Source: an uncultured Peptococcaceae bacterium
GTDB lineage: Bacteria; Bacillota; Desulfitobacteriia; Desulfitobacteriales; Syntrophobotulaceae
DNA length: 23,332 bases
Direction of reading: 5' to 3'
NCBI GenBank assembly: GCA_937892995.1
Contig: CALBJS010000068.1
Coordinates: 1 to 23,332, forward strand
Shown here in pieces: positions 13,635 through 21,360 of this stretch (position 1 is its first letter; every line of letters begins with the position of its first letter). The position numbers and the translations under genes are program-made. Under the pieces are notes generated by a model. It ran no database searches and was not told where the DNA came from. It saw nothing but the letters and a program-made list of their open reading frames with translations.

Positions 13635-14939
13635 TTGAAAATTTTAGAAATAGAGCCTTCTCCTTTAGAAGGAAAGCTTAGAATCCCCCCTTCCAAAAGT
13701 ATCAGTCACCGGGCCGTGATCTGTGCGGGTCTGGCCGAAGGAATAAGCAGGATAGAGAATGTTGTGTTCTCCGAGGATATCTCAGCTACTCTGGAGGGAA
13801 TGAGGGCAATGGGAACGAATCTCAAGGCTGTAGAGGGCTTAGAGAATGATAAGTTCCAGCCTTGTACTCTTAGTATTCGGGGTAACCCAGCTATAAATCT
13901 TAGTAGGGAGCTTATCGATTGTCGGGAATCGGGCTCCACTCTACGCTTTCTCATACCGCTAGCTACCCGAAGTGGAGCAGAAGTCTCTTTTAGCGGCCAA
14001 GGAATGTTAAGGGAACGCCCTTTAGATGTTTATTATCAAATATTTGAGGAACAGGGAATTGAATACCGGACCACGGGAGGATTTCTTCCTTTAACCATTA
14101 AGGGAAGCCTCAAGCCGGGGAATTATAAGCTCAAGGGAAACGTAAGTTCCCAATTTATCTCGGGCTTAATGTTCCTTTTTCCTTTGCTTGATGGAGATTC
14201 AAAGTTAATAGTGACAACGGAGCTGGAATCCCGAGGGTATGTAGATCTCACCATAGATGTCTTAAAGAGATTCGGGATAAAGGTGGGCAACAAGGATTAT
14301 CAGGAATTTGTTATTAAGGGAAAGCAAAAATATCAGAGCTGCAATTACCGGGTCGAAGGAGATTACTCCCAGGCAGCTTTTTGGATTGTTGCCGGAATTT
14401 TAGGTGGAAGGATAGAATGTTTAGATTTAAACCCCGATTCTCTCCAGGGAGACCTGGCTATTCTTAAGATCGTTAAGGAAATGGGTGCAGATCTTAAGGC
14501 GAAAGGTGCGGGGTTTAAGGTCCTGGCCGCTCCTACAAAAGGTATAGTCATAGATGCGGGGCAATGTCCGGATTTAATACCGGTGCTGGCTGTCTTGGCT
14601 TCTTTAAGTAAGGGGACTACCCACATAGTAAATGCCGGCCGGTTAAGGATTAAGGAATCCGATAGGCTCAAAGCCATGACTACTGAGCTTAATAAACTAG
14701 GGGCTAAGATTCAGGAACTGGAAGACGGCCTAAAGATAGAGGGAGTAGAAATCCTTAAGGGTGGCACTGTAAACAGCTGGAATGATCATCGCATTGCTAT
14801 GGCTTTAGCGGTTGCGTCCATCAGATGTATCGAACCTGTCAGAATCATAGGTTTTGAAGCGGTTAATAAATCTTATCCTCATTTTTGGGAAGATTTTAAG
14901 AAATTGGGAGGCAAATACTATGAGCGGAGTATGGGGTGA
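13635..14939 (+). CDS. aroA: 3-phosphoshikimate 1-carboxyvinyltransferase (EPSP synthase)
   Basis: EPSP synthase joins phosphoenolpyruvate to shikimate 3-phosphate. The 434-residue protein has the active-site PPSKSISHRA segment (18-27), DCRESGSTLRFLIPLA (about 94-109), the RERP motif (about 120-123), VSSQFISGLM and the C-terminal ESDRLKAM and NDHRIAMALAVA motifs. The position after DCRESGSTLR indicates the class II-like arrangement seen in many Gram-positive bacteria, but I would not predict glyphosate sensitivity. The start is TTG at 13635 with a perfect AAGGAGG (13621-13627) 7 nt upstream. Its end overlaps the start of aroC by 20 nt. Confidence 0.95.
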   Translation: MKILEIEPSPLEGKLRIPPSKSISHRAVICAGLAEGISRIENVVFSEDISATLEGMRAMGTNLKAVEGLENDKFQPCTLSIRGNPAINLSRELIDCRESGSTLRFLIPLATRSGAEVSFSGQGMLRERPLDVYYQIFEEQGIEYRTTGGFLPLTIKGSLKPGNYKLKGNVSSQFISGLMFLFPLLDGDSKLIVTTELESRGYVDLTIDVLKRFGIKVGNKDYQEFVIKGKQKYQSCNYRVEGDYSQAAFWIVAGILGGRIECLDLNPDSLQGDLAILKIVKEMGADLKAKGAGFKVLAAPTKGIVIDAGQCPDLIPVLAVLASLSKGTTHIVNAGRLRIKESDRLKAMTTELNKLGAKIQELEDGLKIEGVEILKGGTVNSWNDHRIAMALAVASIRCIEPVRIIGFEAVNKSYPHFWEDFKKLGGKYYERSMG

Positions 14940-16020
14940 GTACCTGAAACTTTCGATCTTTGGCGAATCCCATGGGAAGGGTGTGGGTATTGTCTTAAAC
15001 GGCCTTCCTGCGGGCATAGAACTGGACTTGGATTTTATGCACAGCGAGTTAGGCAGGAGGGCTCCAGGGAAATCTTCTTTGGCTACAGCAAGACAGGAAG
15101 CAGATGATTTTGAAATCTTAAGTGGCCTCTTTAATAATCGGACTACCGGGGCACCTCTCTGTGCCATTATCCGGAATAAAGATCATCACTCCGGAGATTA
15201 CGAAGATCTTAAAAATACCATTCGTCCCGGACATGCCGATTACACCGGCAGAATTAAATATTTAGGGTTTAATGATTATCGGGGCGGGGGACATTTTTCC
15301 GGCAGACCTACTGCTCCCTTGGTTCTAGCAGGAGCGATTGCTAAGCAGATTCTTAGTATGCGGGGAGTAGTTATCGGTAGTCATATTCTTAGTATTGGGG
15401 ATCTTAGCGAAGAAACTTTTGATCCGTTGCTGAATAACCCTGAGGACCTGCGGGAGCTTAGGGAGAAGGGATTCCCGGTTTTAGACGAAGCAAAAGGAAT
15501 AGCGATGAAGGAAAAAATCCTTCAGCTCAAAGCTGAACAGGATTCCATCGGGGGAGTGGTCGAAACGGCAGTGACCGGTTTACCGGTAGGATTAGGTTCC
15601 CCTTTTTTCGATTCTGCAGAAAGCAAATTGGCCCATCTGCTCTTTTCGATACCGGCGGTTAAAGGGGTAGAATTCGGGGCCGGATTTAGGATCACTCAGC
15701 TGCGAGGGTCGGAAGCTAATGATCAATTTTCCTGGCAAGATGGTCAAGTTCGGACACTTAGTAATCATAGTGGCGGAATCCAAGGTGGTCTAACTAATGG
15801 AATGCCGCTAATCTTCAGAACGGCATTCAAACCTACCCCTTCGATCGGTAAAAAACAAAAAACAGTTGATTTGGTCAGGTTAGAGGAAGTAGAGCTAAGG
15901 ATTAAAGGAAGACATGACCCCTGTATAGTTCCAAGGGCGGTACCTGTTGTCGAGGCAGTGGCAGCACTTGCTCTAATAGATATGATGATGGAAAAGGATG
16001 GAACAGCGTGGATGAATTAA
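14920..16020 (+). CDS. aroC: Chorismate synthase
   Basis: Chorismate synthase converts EPSP to chorismate using reduced FMN. The 366-residue protein shows the family signatures GESHGKGVGIVLNGLPAG (15-32), GRRAPGKSSLATAR (about 46-59), RPGHADYTG, YRGGGHFSGRPTA and SNHSGGIQGGLTNG, plus the closing RHDPCIVPRAVPVVEA segment. I chose ATG 14920 over upstream starts in the same frame (to 14854) because GGGAGG lies 7 nt before it and the family N-terminus MSGVWGEYLKL begins there. It overlaps aroA by 20 nt and pheA by 13 nt, indicating tight translational coupling. Confidence 0.96.
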   Translation: MSGVWGEYLKLSIFGESHGKGVGIVLNGLPAGIELDLDFMHSELGRRAPGKSSLATARQEADDFEILSGLFNNRTTGAPLCAIIRNKDHHSGDYEDLKNTIRPGHADYTGRIKYLGFNDYRGGGHFSGRPTAPLVLAGAIAKQILSMRGVVIGSHILSIGDLSEETFDPLLNNPEDLRELREKGFPVLDEAKGIAMKEKILQLKAEQDSIGGVVETAVTGLPVGLGSPFFDSAESKLAHLLFSIPAVKGVEFGAGFRITQLRGSEANDQFSWQDGQVRTLSNHSGGIQGGLTNGMPLIFRTAFKPTPSIGKKQKTVDLVRLEEVELRIKGRHDPCIVPRAVPVVEAVAALALIDMMMEKDGTAWMN

Positions 16021-17180
16021 ATTTACTTCGTCAACAAATTGATGAGCTAGATAAAAGACTGCTAGAGCTTTTTGAAGCCAGGATGGAGAGGGTTCAAGAG
16101 GTAGCTAATTTTAAGGCAGTCAATAACTTGCCGATATTGGACGCTTCTCGGGAGAAAAAAGTCCTGGAAAAAACAAAATTCCTAAAAAATCCAAGCTTGC
16201 AAAACCAGGCGGTTAATTTTCTGCAGGTTCTGATGGATATCAGTAAAACGTTACAAAATGAGCAAATTAGGCGGAATAAAGAGCCAGTTGCGAAGAATGG
16301 GATGGGAATTAAGCGACTTGAAGGAACTCATGGATATAAAGTTTTGGGGAATAAAAAGGGTGTTACTGTAGGTTTTCAAGGGTTGCCGGGTTCCTATAGT
16401 GAACAGGCCGTTAGGGAGTTTTTTGGGGAGCAGGCACAGAGCATTAATCATGCTGGGTTTGAAGATGTTTTTAAGGCTTTGCAAGCGGATGAGATAGATT
16501 ACGGGGTATTGCCGTTGGAAAATTCATTTACCGGGGGTATTGCCGAAGTTTATGATTTGCTCTGTCGCTATGGCTTTTATATTGTGGGGGAAAAATGTGT
16601 TCAGGTTGACCATAATCTCCTAGCCTTAAAAGGAGCAAGACTGGAAGATATTCGGGAGGTATATTCTCACCCTCAGGCCTTTCTCCAGTGTAGCAAATAT
16701 CTTACAACCCACCCAGAATGGAACCGGGTCACTTGTAGTAATACCGCAGTCAGTGCCAAAATGATAGCGGATTCCGCACTTTTATCCCAAGCGGCCATTG
16801 CCAGTAAACGAGCCGCTGAGCTTTATGGTCTTTCCATTTTAGTTGCAGGAATAAATAATGGTACTGATAATTTCACTAGATTTATTATTATCGGAAGAAA
16901 CCCGGAACCTTCTCTAGAGAATAATAAGATCAGTCTAGCGGTTGCGATTACCCATAGACCCGGTTCTTTACACAGAATATTGAGTCACTTTGCCGAGAAT
17001 GGGTTAAATATGTTAAAAATCGAATCGCGTCCTATAGTGGATAAGACTTGGGAGTATCTTTTCTATATTGACGTTGAAGGCAATTTAGGAGAGCAAGAGG
17101 TGGGGCAAGCTATTAAGGAAATCAAACAAGAAAGCACTTACTTTAAGTTGCTCGGAAACTACTGCTCAGATCAAAGATAG
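16008..17180 (+). CDS. pheA: Bifunctional chorismate mutase/prephenate dehydratase (P-protein)
   Basis: The 390-residue protein combines an AroQ-type chorismate mutase helix bundle (about 1-90, starting LRQQIDELDKRLLELFEARM), prephenate dehydratase and a C-terminal ACT domain. The dehydratase region (about 118-295) runs from VGFQGLPGSYSEQAV through LPLENSFTGGI to NFTRFIIIGR. The ACT region (about 305-385) includes the Phe-binding ESRP motif. It supplies the only chorismate mutase in this operon, so it should serve the tyrosine branch as well. The linker between mutase and dehydratase (about 90-117) is basic and low in homology. The start is GTG 16008 inside the end of aroC, with AAGGAT upstream. 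Confidence 0.94.
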   Translation: MDELNLLRQQIDELDKRLLELFEARMERVQEVANFKAVNNLPILDASREKKVLEKTKFLKNPSLQNQAVNFLQVLMDISKTLQNEQIRRNKEPVAKNGMGIKRLEGTHGYKVLGNKKGVTVGFQGLPGSYSEQAVREFFGEQAQSINHAGFEDVFKALQADEIDYGVLPLENSFTGGIAEVYDLLCRYGFYIVGEKCVQVDHNLLALKGARLEDIREVYSHPQAFLQCSKYLTTHPEWNRVTCSNTAVSAKMIADSALLSQAAIASKRAAELYGLSILVAGINNGTDNFTRFIIIGRNPEPSLENNKISLAVAITHRPGSLHRILSHFAENGLNMLKIESRPIVDKTWEYLFYIDVEGNLGEQEVGQAIKEIKQESTYFKLLGNYCSDQR

Positions 17181-17267
17181 TCTTTAAATTTCGAAAGCGA
17201 CTATATAATTAGTAAGATTTGGACTATAATAAAATTCAAGACCCTTATTTTTGATGGAGGTAGTTAA

Positions 17268-17669
17268 ATGAAGCAAACAAGTAAGGAAAAATATCTATCT
17301 CAAAAAAAATTTGATTCTAAGACTAGAAAGAAAGTCGGCACTGCCTTGCAAAATGCCAAAAAGCCTTTAGCACCGTTCGAAAAATTGGTACTTTTTTTAT
17401 TACTCATTTTTATTATTAGTATCCCTTTGGCCCTCCTCTTAAATAAGGATATTATGATTTACGTGGGTCTGATTAATTACTTTATCCTTGGTTTGGCTAT
17501 CACGGTAAAACCCGAATTGGTTATCAATATTATGCGTAAGAATAATGCCAGGTTTGAGGAAATATACGGGAAAAGGTTTAGTACTCTTACTATGGTGATT
17601 AGAGGTTTGGGTATCCTTTTCCTTGGTATAGGTGCCTACTTCTATTATTTTTTAGTCCTCCAGGCCTAA
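17268..17669 (+). CDS. Small membrane protein of unknown function, copy A
   Basis: The 133-residue protein has a basic N-terminal tail of about 40 residues (many Lys), then about three hydrophobic segments (about 42-60, 64-82 and 109-130). I do not recognise a named family. It is clearly homologous to the protein at 17882-18208. Both share FEK before the first helix, a DI.VY.G...Y.ILGL core, a K-P after the second helix, a charged loop and a final Gly-rich helix. GGAGG lies 8 nt before the ATG. TATAAT at 17225-17230 suggests its own promoter, though the -35 box is poor. A function related to the aro operon is not indicated. Confidence 0.75.
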   Translation: MKQTSKEKYLSQKKFDSKTRKKVGTALQNAKKPLAPFEKLVLFLLLIFIISIPLALLLNKDIMIYVGLINYFILGLAITVKPELVINIMRKNNARFEEIYGKRFSTLTMVIRGLGILFLGIGAYFYYFLVLQA

Positions 17670-17734
17670 GGGTAGTTCTAAAGTAATGATCGGGAATACC
17701 TGATACAGGATTCTTCATATAAAAATATAAAAAT

Positions 17735-17766
17735 AAAGGACAGGATTATGACCTGTCTTTCTTATT
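17735..17766 (+). terminator. Hairpin between the two paralogous membrane protein genes
   Basis: AAAGGACAGG (17735-17744) pairs with CCTGTCTTT (17752-17760) with one bulged G, followed by CTTATT. It could terminate transcription after the first gene. It also places the ribosome binding site of the small frame at 17748 in a stem and its ATG in the loop, so translational control is another reading. Confidence 0.45.
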
Positions 17767-17885
17767 ATCTTGGGATAATTTACATGTCCGGAATAGGCTG
17801 GATATCATTTATAATAGTTAGTGTTCTTACAATATTGGTATATTTTCAATTAAGAATATTTCAAAAAGGTGAGGTGAATAAATGA
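17748..17885 (+). CDS. 45-residue single-helix membrane microprotein, overlapping the next gene
   Basis: ATG 17748 has AAAGGA 7 nt upstream. The 45-residue product has one long hydrophobic stretch (about 15-34) and a short basic tail ending GEVNK. An internal ATG at 17784 would give 33 residues. Its TGA stop overlaps the ATG of the following gene (ATGA), the arrangement seen between coupled genes elsewhere in this window. No family recognised. The overlap and the ribosome binding site are the support. Confidence 0.4.
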   Translation: MTCLSYYLGIIYMSGIGWISFIIVSVLTILVYFQLRIFQKGEVNK

Positions 17886-18208
17886 AGCCTATTTTTCATA
17901 AATCCAGAACAACCTTTGAGAAAATAATAACGATCTTAGTTCTTGCTTATTTCCTGGCGGTGATAATAGCCAGCAATATTAATCTGGATATTTTCGTGTA
18001 CGCCGGATTCGGGACTTATGTGATTCTTGGTCTAATCGCTTTTGTGAAACCAAATATTATGTTTGAAGTTTTAAAGAAGGAAAATGAGGAATATTTAGTA
18101 AGAAATCAAAAGAAGATCCCACTGATAAAAACGGGATTCAGATATGGGGGATTCGCTTTTGCTGTAATAGGTGTGGCTCTTACGTATGTATTTATTGTTT
18201 ATTATTAG
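17882..18208 (+). CDS. Small membrane protein of unknown function, copy B
   Basis: This 108-residue protein has about three hydrophobic segments (about 15-33, 37-56 and 87-107) and a charged loop between the second and third. It is a shorter homologue of the protein at 17268-17669, lacking the Lys-rich N-terminal extension. The pair looks like an old tandem duplication that has diverged. GGTGAGGTG precedes the ATG. No catalytic motif is visible, so no function is proposed. Confidence 0.75.
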   Translation: MKPIFHKSRTTFEKIITILVLAYFLAVIIASNINLDIFVYAGFGTYVILGLIAFVKPNIMFEVLKKENEEYLVRNQKKIPLIKTGFRYGGFAFAVIGVALTYVFIVYY

Positions 18209-18313
18209 AAAATCTGTTTTTTTGATAAATTATTCTGTTGCTGAAACTTTAAGGAGTACATTTTAATATACTGCTAATACTTTTGGGTGATTCTAGATTG
18301 GGAAATCTTTGCT

Positions 18314-18342
18314 ATTCTTATTATTGTGAAAATAATAAGAAT
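18314..18342. repeat. Perfect 12-bp inverted repeat, AT-rich
   Basis: ATTCTTATTATT (18314-18325) and AATAATAAGAAT (18331-18342) are exact inverted repeats around a 5-nt GTGAA loop. It may terminate the preceding small genes, although no U-run follows, or serve as an operator for the ferredoxin-like gene 128 nt downstream. Confidence 0.5.
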
Positions 18343-18384
18343 TATTTTATATAGGAAAGATGTTTTCCTAACTAAACTTCCCCA

Positions 18385-18402
18385 CGGTAACGTATGTTAC
18401 CG
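18385..18402. promoter_or_regulatory. Operator-like palindrome upstream of the ferredoxin-like gene
   Basis: CGGTAAC and GTTACCG form a perfect 7-bp dyad with a 4-nt GTAT spacer, 68 nt before the start codon at 18471. The symmetry and size fit a dimeric repressor or activator site. I cannot assign the regulator. Confidence 0.45.
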
Positions 18403-18470
18403 CTCTTTAGCATACAACCAGCTATAGTAAAGGTGTCCGGAATAAAAAAATATAGGAAAAGGTGATCTAA

Positions 18471-19214
18471 ATGATTAGAAAAATTATCGAGATCAATCAG
18501 GAGAAATGTAATGGCTGTGGGCTTTGTATAGATGCGTGTCACGAAGGGGCTCTGCAGCTGATAGATGGTAAGGCCGTCCTAATAAGTGACGAGTATTGTG
18601 ATGGTTTAGGAGATTGTTTACCTGAATGTCCAACAGATGCTATCCAAATCATTGAAAGGGAAGCAGCCGAATATGATGATGAGCTTGTCCAGGCGAGACT
18701 AAAGGCTAGGAAAGAAGCAGAGGGCGTTAAAGAAAATCATCCTTATCATGGAGGTTGTTCCTGTCCGGGAACAAAGGCAGCAACGATCAAGCAAGTTCCC
18801 AGAAAACCCCAGATAGCAGAAGTTGACGAGGTTGAACGCCCTTCAGAGTTAAGACAATGGCCGATCCAATTAAATCTCATCAATCCGCAGGCTTCATACC
18901 TGCAAAACGCTGATCTGCTAATCGCTGCAGACTGCACGGCTTATGCCTATGCAGCTTTCCATGAGAAATTTATGAAAGAGAGAATAACCTTGATAGGATG
19001 TCCTAAGCTCGATGATAATGAATATTACATTAAGAAGATTGCCGAGATTCTAAAAAGAAATAATCCTCGGAGTGTGAAGGTCGTACGGATGGATGTCCCT
19101 TGTTGCAGTGGGATCGTGAGGGCTGTTAAAGAGGCCATGTTACAATCCAAGACAGTGGTACCTTATAGTGAAGTAACCATCAACTCCCAAGGACAGATCG
19201 TTAATCAGCACTAA
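18471..19214 (+). CDS. Ferredoxin-like iron-sulfur protein with extra C-terminal cysteine motifs
   Basis: The 247-residue protein begins with a two-cluster ferredoxin domain. The first motif is complete: CNGCGLCIDAC (13-23). The second reads CDGLGDCLPECP, in which the usual second cysteine of CxxCxxCxxxCP is leucine. The linker has GGCSCPG (about 94-100), and the C-terminal region has DCTAYAY (about 154-160), IGCPKLDD and PCCSGIVRA. The C-terminal half probably forms a further metal- or thiol-containing domain. Proteins like this are common in anaerobic Clostridia and methanogens, often without a known partner. An electron-transfer role is likely. AAAAGGTGAT precedes the ATG. It is monocistronic, with an operator-like palindrome upstream and a strong terminator downstream. 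Confidence 0.85.
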   Translation: MIRKIIEINQEKCNGCGLCIDACHEGALQLIDGKAVLISDEYCDGLGDCLPECPTDAIQIIEREAAEYDDELVQARLKARKEAEGVKENHPYHGGCSCPGTKAATIKQVPRKPQIAEVDEVERPSELRQWPIQLNLINPQASYLQNADLLIAADCTAYAYAAFHEKFMKERITLIGCPKLDDNEYYIKKIAEILKRNNPRSVKVVRMDVPCCSGIVRAVKEAMLQSKTVVPYSEVTINSQGQIVNQH

Positions 19215-19236
19215 ACCCTAAAACCCCCCCCTCGTT

Positions 19237-19261
19237 AGGCCACCGCTCGGTGGCCTTTTTG
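19237..19261 (+). terminator. Strong intrinsic terminator after the ferredoxin-like gene
   Basis: AGGCCACCG (19237-19245) and CGGTGGCCT (19248-19256) form a GC-rich stem directly followed by a T-run. It separates the ferredoxin-like gene from the sigma-factor operon. Confidence 0.9.
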
Positions 19262-19353
19262 TATTTGGTATTCTTGAGCCGGATAAAATGTTAAAGTAAA
19301 CTAAGAAGTATTAGTTCTCTATCGTAAATAATAATAGTTTTCTTTTTAGTAAA

Positions 19354-19382
19354 TGAAGTGTTTAATTTTTAGTAGCCGTCTA
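19354..19382 (+). promoter_or_regulatory. Possible ECF-type promoter of the sigma-factor operon
   Basis: TGAAGT (19354-19359) and CGTCTA (19377-19382) are 17 bp apart and resemble the TGAAAC/CGTC pattern recognised by several Firmicutes ECF sigma factors. It lies 28 nt before the sigma gene, which would fit autoregulation. The -35 match is imperfect. Confidence 0.3.
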
Positions 19383-19410
19383 TGAAGATGAAGGAAGGGA
19401 GGGGAAAAAG

Positions 19411-19959
19411 ATAGACCAAGAGACGATTGTCCGCAGGGCATTAAATGGCGATCAAGATGCCTTCCGTTCTTTAGTCGAAGAGTATAAAAATCTTGTTTAT
19501 GTAATTTGCTTAAATGTAGTTCATGATTCTTTCGAGGCTGAAAATCTTACTCAAGAGACTTTCTTACAGGTCTATAAATCCCTTTCCCAATATGAATTTC
19601 GGGGTTTCAAAACCTGGCTGGGTAGAATAGCACTTAATAAGGCCATAGATCACAAGAGGAAAGCCGCTAACAGAGTGATCAGGGAAAGTATTTGTTTGTC
19701 GGAGATAGACAATGTGGCGGATGACGGTGCCTCCGTTCAGGAACTAATAATTAAAGAAGAAGAAAAAGCCTTACTCGAAGAATGTTTACGCAGAATACCT
19801 GAACACTATGAAACGGTGATTAGAAAGAGTTATGAAGAGAACAAGAGTTGTAAAGAGATCGCTTTGGAAGAGAATATCAGTGTGAGAACAGTAGAGACGA
19901 GATTATATCGAGGGAAGAAGATCTTAAGAAAATGCTTTGAGGAGTTGAGCAAAACATGA
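19411..19959 (+). CDS. ECF (sigma-70 family) RNA polymerase sigma factor with an apparent ATA start
   Basis: The frame gives a normal 182-residue ECF sigma factor. Region 2 covers about residues 12-78 (DAFRSLVEEYKNLVYVICLN, then ENLTQETFLQVYKSL and FKTWLGRIALNKAIDHKRK). Region 4 covers about 125-178 (LRRIPEHYETVIRKSYEEN and the SVRTVETRLYRGKKIL recognition helix). No ATG, GTG or TTG lies between the upstream stop at 19363 and the family N-terminus. The best site is ATA 19411, preceded by GGAAGGGAGGGG with about 6 nt spacing. The first standard start, GTG 19675, would delete region 2. It is coupled (ATGA) to the anti-sigma gene. The target regulon is unknown; the operon suggests envelope stress. 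Confidence 0.85.
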   Translation: MDQETIVRRALNGDQDAFRSLVEEYKNLVYVICLNVVHDSFEAENLTQETFLQVYKSLSQYEFRGFKTWLGRIALNKAIDHKRKAANRVIRESICLSEIDNVADDGASVQELIIKEEEKALLEECLRRIPEHYETVIRKSYEENKSCKEIALEENISVRTVETRLYRGKKILRKCFEELSKT

Positions 19960-20498
19960 CTGAAAAAATCAATAGTGCTCAATGCTATGAATCACAAGCA
20001 TGGCAGTCTTATCAGCTAGGAAAGATAAGTGAATCCGAAAGCCTTAGGATGGAAGAACATTTATTAATCTGTGAAAACTGTTTAGAGATTTATCTTAGTA
20101 TTATCGAAAAAAGTCTCCTGGAAAATGATGCTCCTAAGTTAGGAGAAAATTTTAGTGATACGGTATTAAATGTTATCGAAGAAGAAAAATGCCAGCCTAA
20201 TGCACCTGTTAGGATTATTAAAAATTGTAAAAGGGAAGATAAGGAAGTTCGTAATAGCAAGGTAAATTTGCTTATTTCTTATTGTGCTGCGGCCAGTATT
20301 GCGATGTTTTTCTGGATAGGAGGTTATTTTGACGGCTTATCCGGCACTCTATCCAAGGGTGCGGAACATTCACACCCTACGGAAGTATTAGAAGAGGTTC
20401 AACCCCCAAGAGGGTTTATCCAGACAGGATGGACCCAAAAAGTAATTACAGAAGAACGCCCATCTTTTATTGAAAATCTCATACCAAAAAAGGAGTAG
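19956..20498 (+). CDS. Zinc-finger anti-sigma factor, single-pass membrane protein
   Basis: The 180-residue protein begins with a cytoplasmic anti-sigma zinc-finger-like domain carrying HLLICENC (H35, C39, C42). A single membrane helix follows at about 104-122 (LLISYCAAASIAMFFWIGG), with an extracytoplasmic tail of about 55 residues. This is the layout of RsiW-type proteins, which hold an ECF sigma factor at the membrane and release it by regulated proteolysis. Its ATG overlaps the sigma stop by 4 nt, as is usual for such pairs. It should bind the sigma factor encoded upstream. Confidence 0.87.
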   Translation: MTEKINSAQCYESQAWQSYQLGKISESESLRMEEHLLICENCLEIYLSIIEKSLLENDAPKLGENFSDTVLNVIEEEKCQPNAPVRIIKNCKREDKEVRNSKVNLLISYCAAASIAMFFWIGGYFDGLSGTLSKGAEHSHPTEVLEEVQPPRGFIQTGWTQKVITEERPSFIENLIPKKE

Positions 20499-20502
20499 TT
20501 GT

Positions 20503-21360
20503 ATGAAAAAGAAAAGTAAATTTCTCACTTTTTTATTGTCGTTTGTCCCGGGTCTGGGGCATATATATCTGGGACTAATGCAAAGGGGGATGGTCTTCCT
20601 CTTAGCGACTGCCTTTGTCTTCTTAGGCGGGATGTTTTTTACCGTGTTGCACATTTTTTATGATCCCATCCCTTTCGTGCTTTTACCTTTTATTTGGTTG
20701 GCGGCTTTGGTAGATAGCCTGATTCTAGCGGATAGAATTAATCGTCAGGCTGCTGAATTCCAAGCTCTGGGTCAAAATAGTAGTGAGATCTGGAAAAATG
20801 TCGAAGAAGAGTTAAAAGGTCAAAATGGTAAGATTCTGGCTCTTGTTTTTTCCATCATTCCTGGAGCAGGACATATGTATGTAGGTCAGATGGAAAAGGG
20901 CATTCAATTGATGGCAGCTTTCTTTCTTACTCTGTACCTTAGTGATTTCCTTAATATATCCCTTTTATTAATGTTTGCACCGATCCTCTGGTTTTATAGT
21001 ATCTTTGATATCCTGCATAAAGTATCCCATCCTGATAAACAGCAGGAAGTGACTTTCTTGGGGGATTTTTTCCGAAAAAATCAGTTTTCGGGAAAAGCAG
21101 GTAAAATTTTGGGTATAGGCTTGATTGCGGTGGGATGTATTATGATTTTCGATAAAATAGTTATGCCTCAAATAGCGATAATATTTGATCACCAGATAAG
21201 AGAATATATTCGGACCGGCATAATCGCCCTCCTTTTCATTGTCGGAGGTATTAAACTGATGATGGGCAGCAAGGAAGAAGATAAACCCCCTATTAATTTA
21301 GATGTTCAGAGTACCCGGAACGAAGAGGTTGAAACGGCAGTTAAAGGAGTAGAAGAATAA
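20503..21360 (+). CDS. Membrane protein with two TM2-like repeats
   Basis: The 285-residue protein has a duplicated motif typical of TM2-domain proteins: PGLGHIYLG...RG at 16-29 and PGAGHMYVG...KG at 120-133, each followed by two hydrophobic segments. A third hydrophobic region (about 205-260) resembles the small membrane domains of LiaF-like proteins. I chose ATG 20503 because AAGGAG lies 7-8 nt before it and it avoids a long overlap with the anti-sigma gene. An open frame extends to 20470. The function is unknown. Its position between an anti-sigma factor and a DUF4097-type protein suggests an envelope-stress role. Confidence 0.78.
   Translation: MKKKSKFLTFLLSFVPGLGHIYLGLMQRGMVFLLATAFVFLGGMFFTVLHIFYDPIPFVLLPFIWLAALVDSLILADRINRQAAEFQALGQNSSEIWKNVEEELKGQNGKILALVFSIIPGAGHMYVGQMEKGIQLMAAFFLTLYLSDFLNISLLLMFAPILWFYSIFDILHKVSHPDKQQEVTFLGDFFRKNQFSGKAGKILGIGLIAVGCIMIFDKIVMPQIAIIFDHQIREYIRTGIIALLFIVGGIKLMMGSKEEDKPPINLDVQSTRNEEVETAVKGVEE

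Noticed and set aside
14854..14919. Longer N-terminus for chorismate synthase
   Set aside because: The extra residues overlap aroA and do not resemble the family; ATG 14920 has a proper ribosome binding site.
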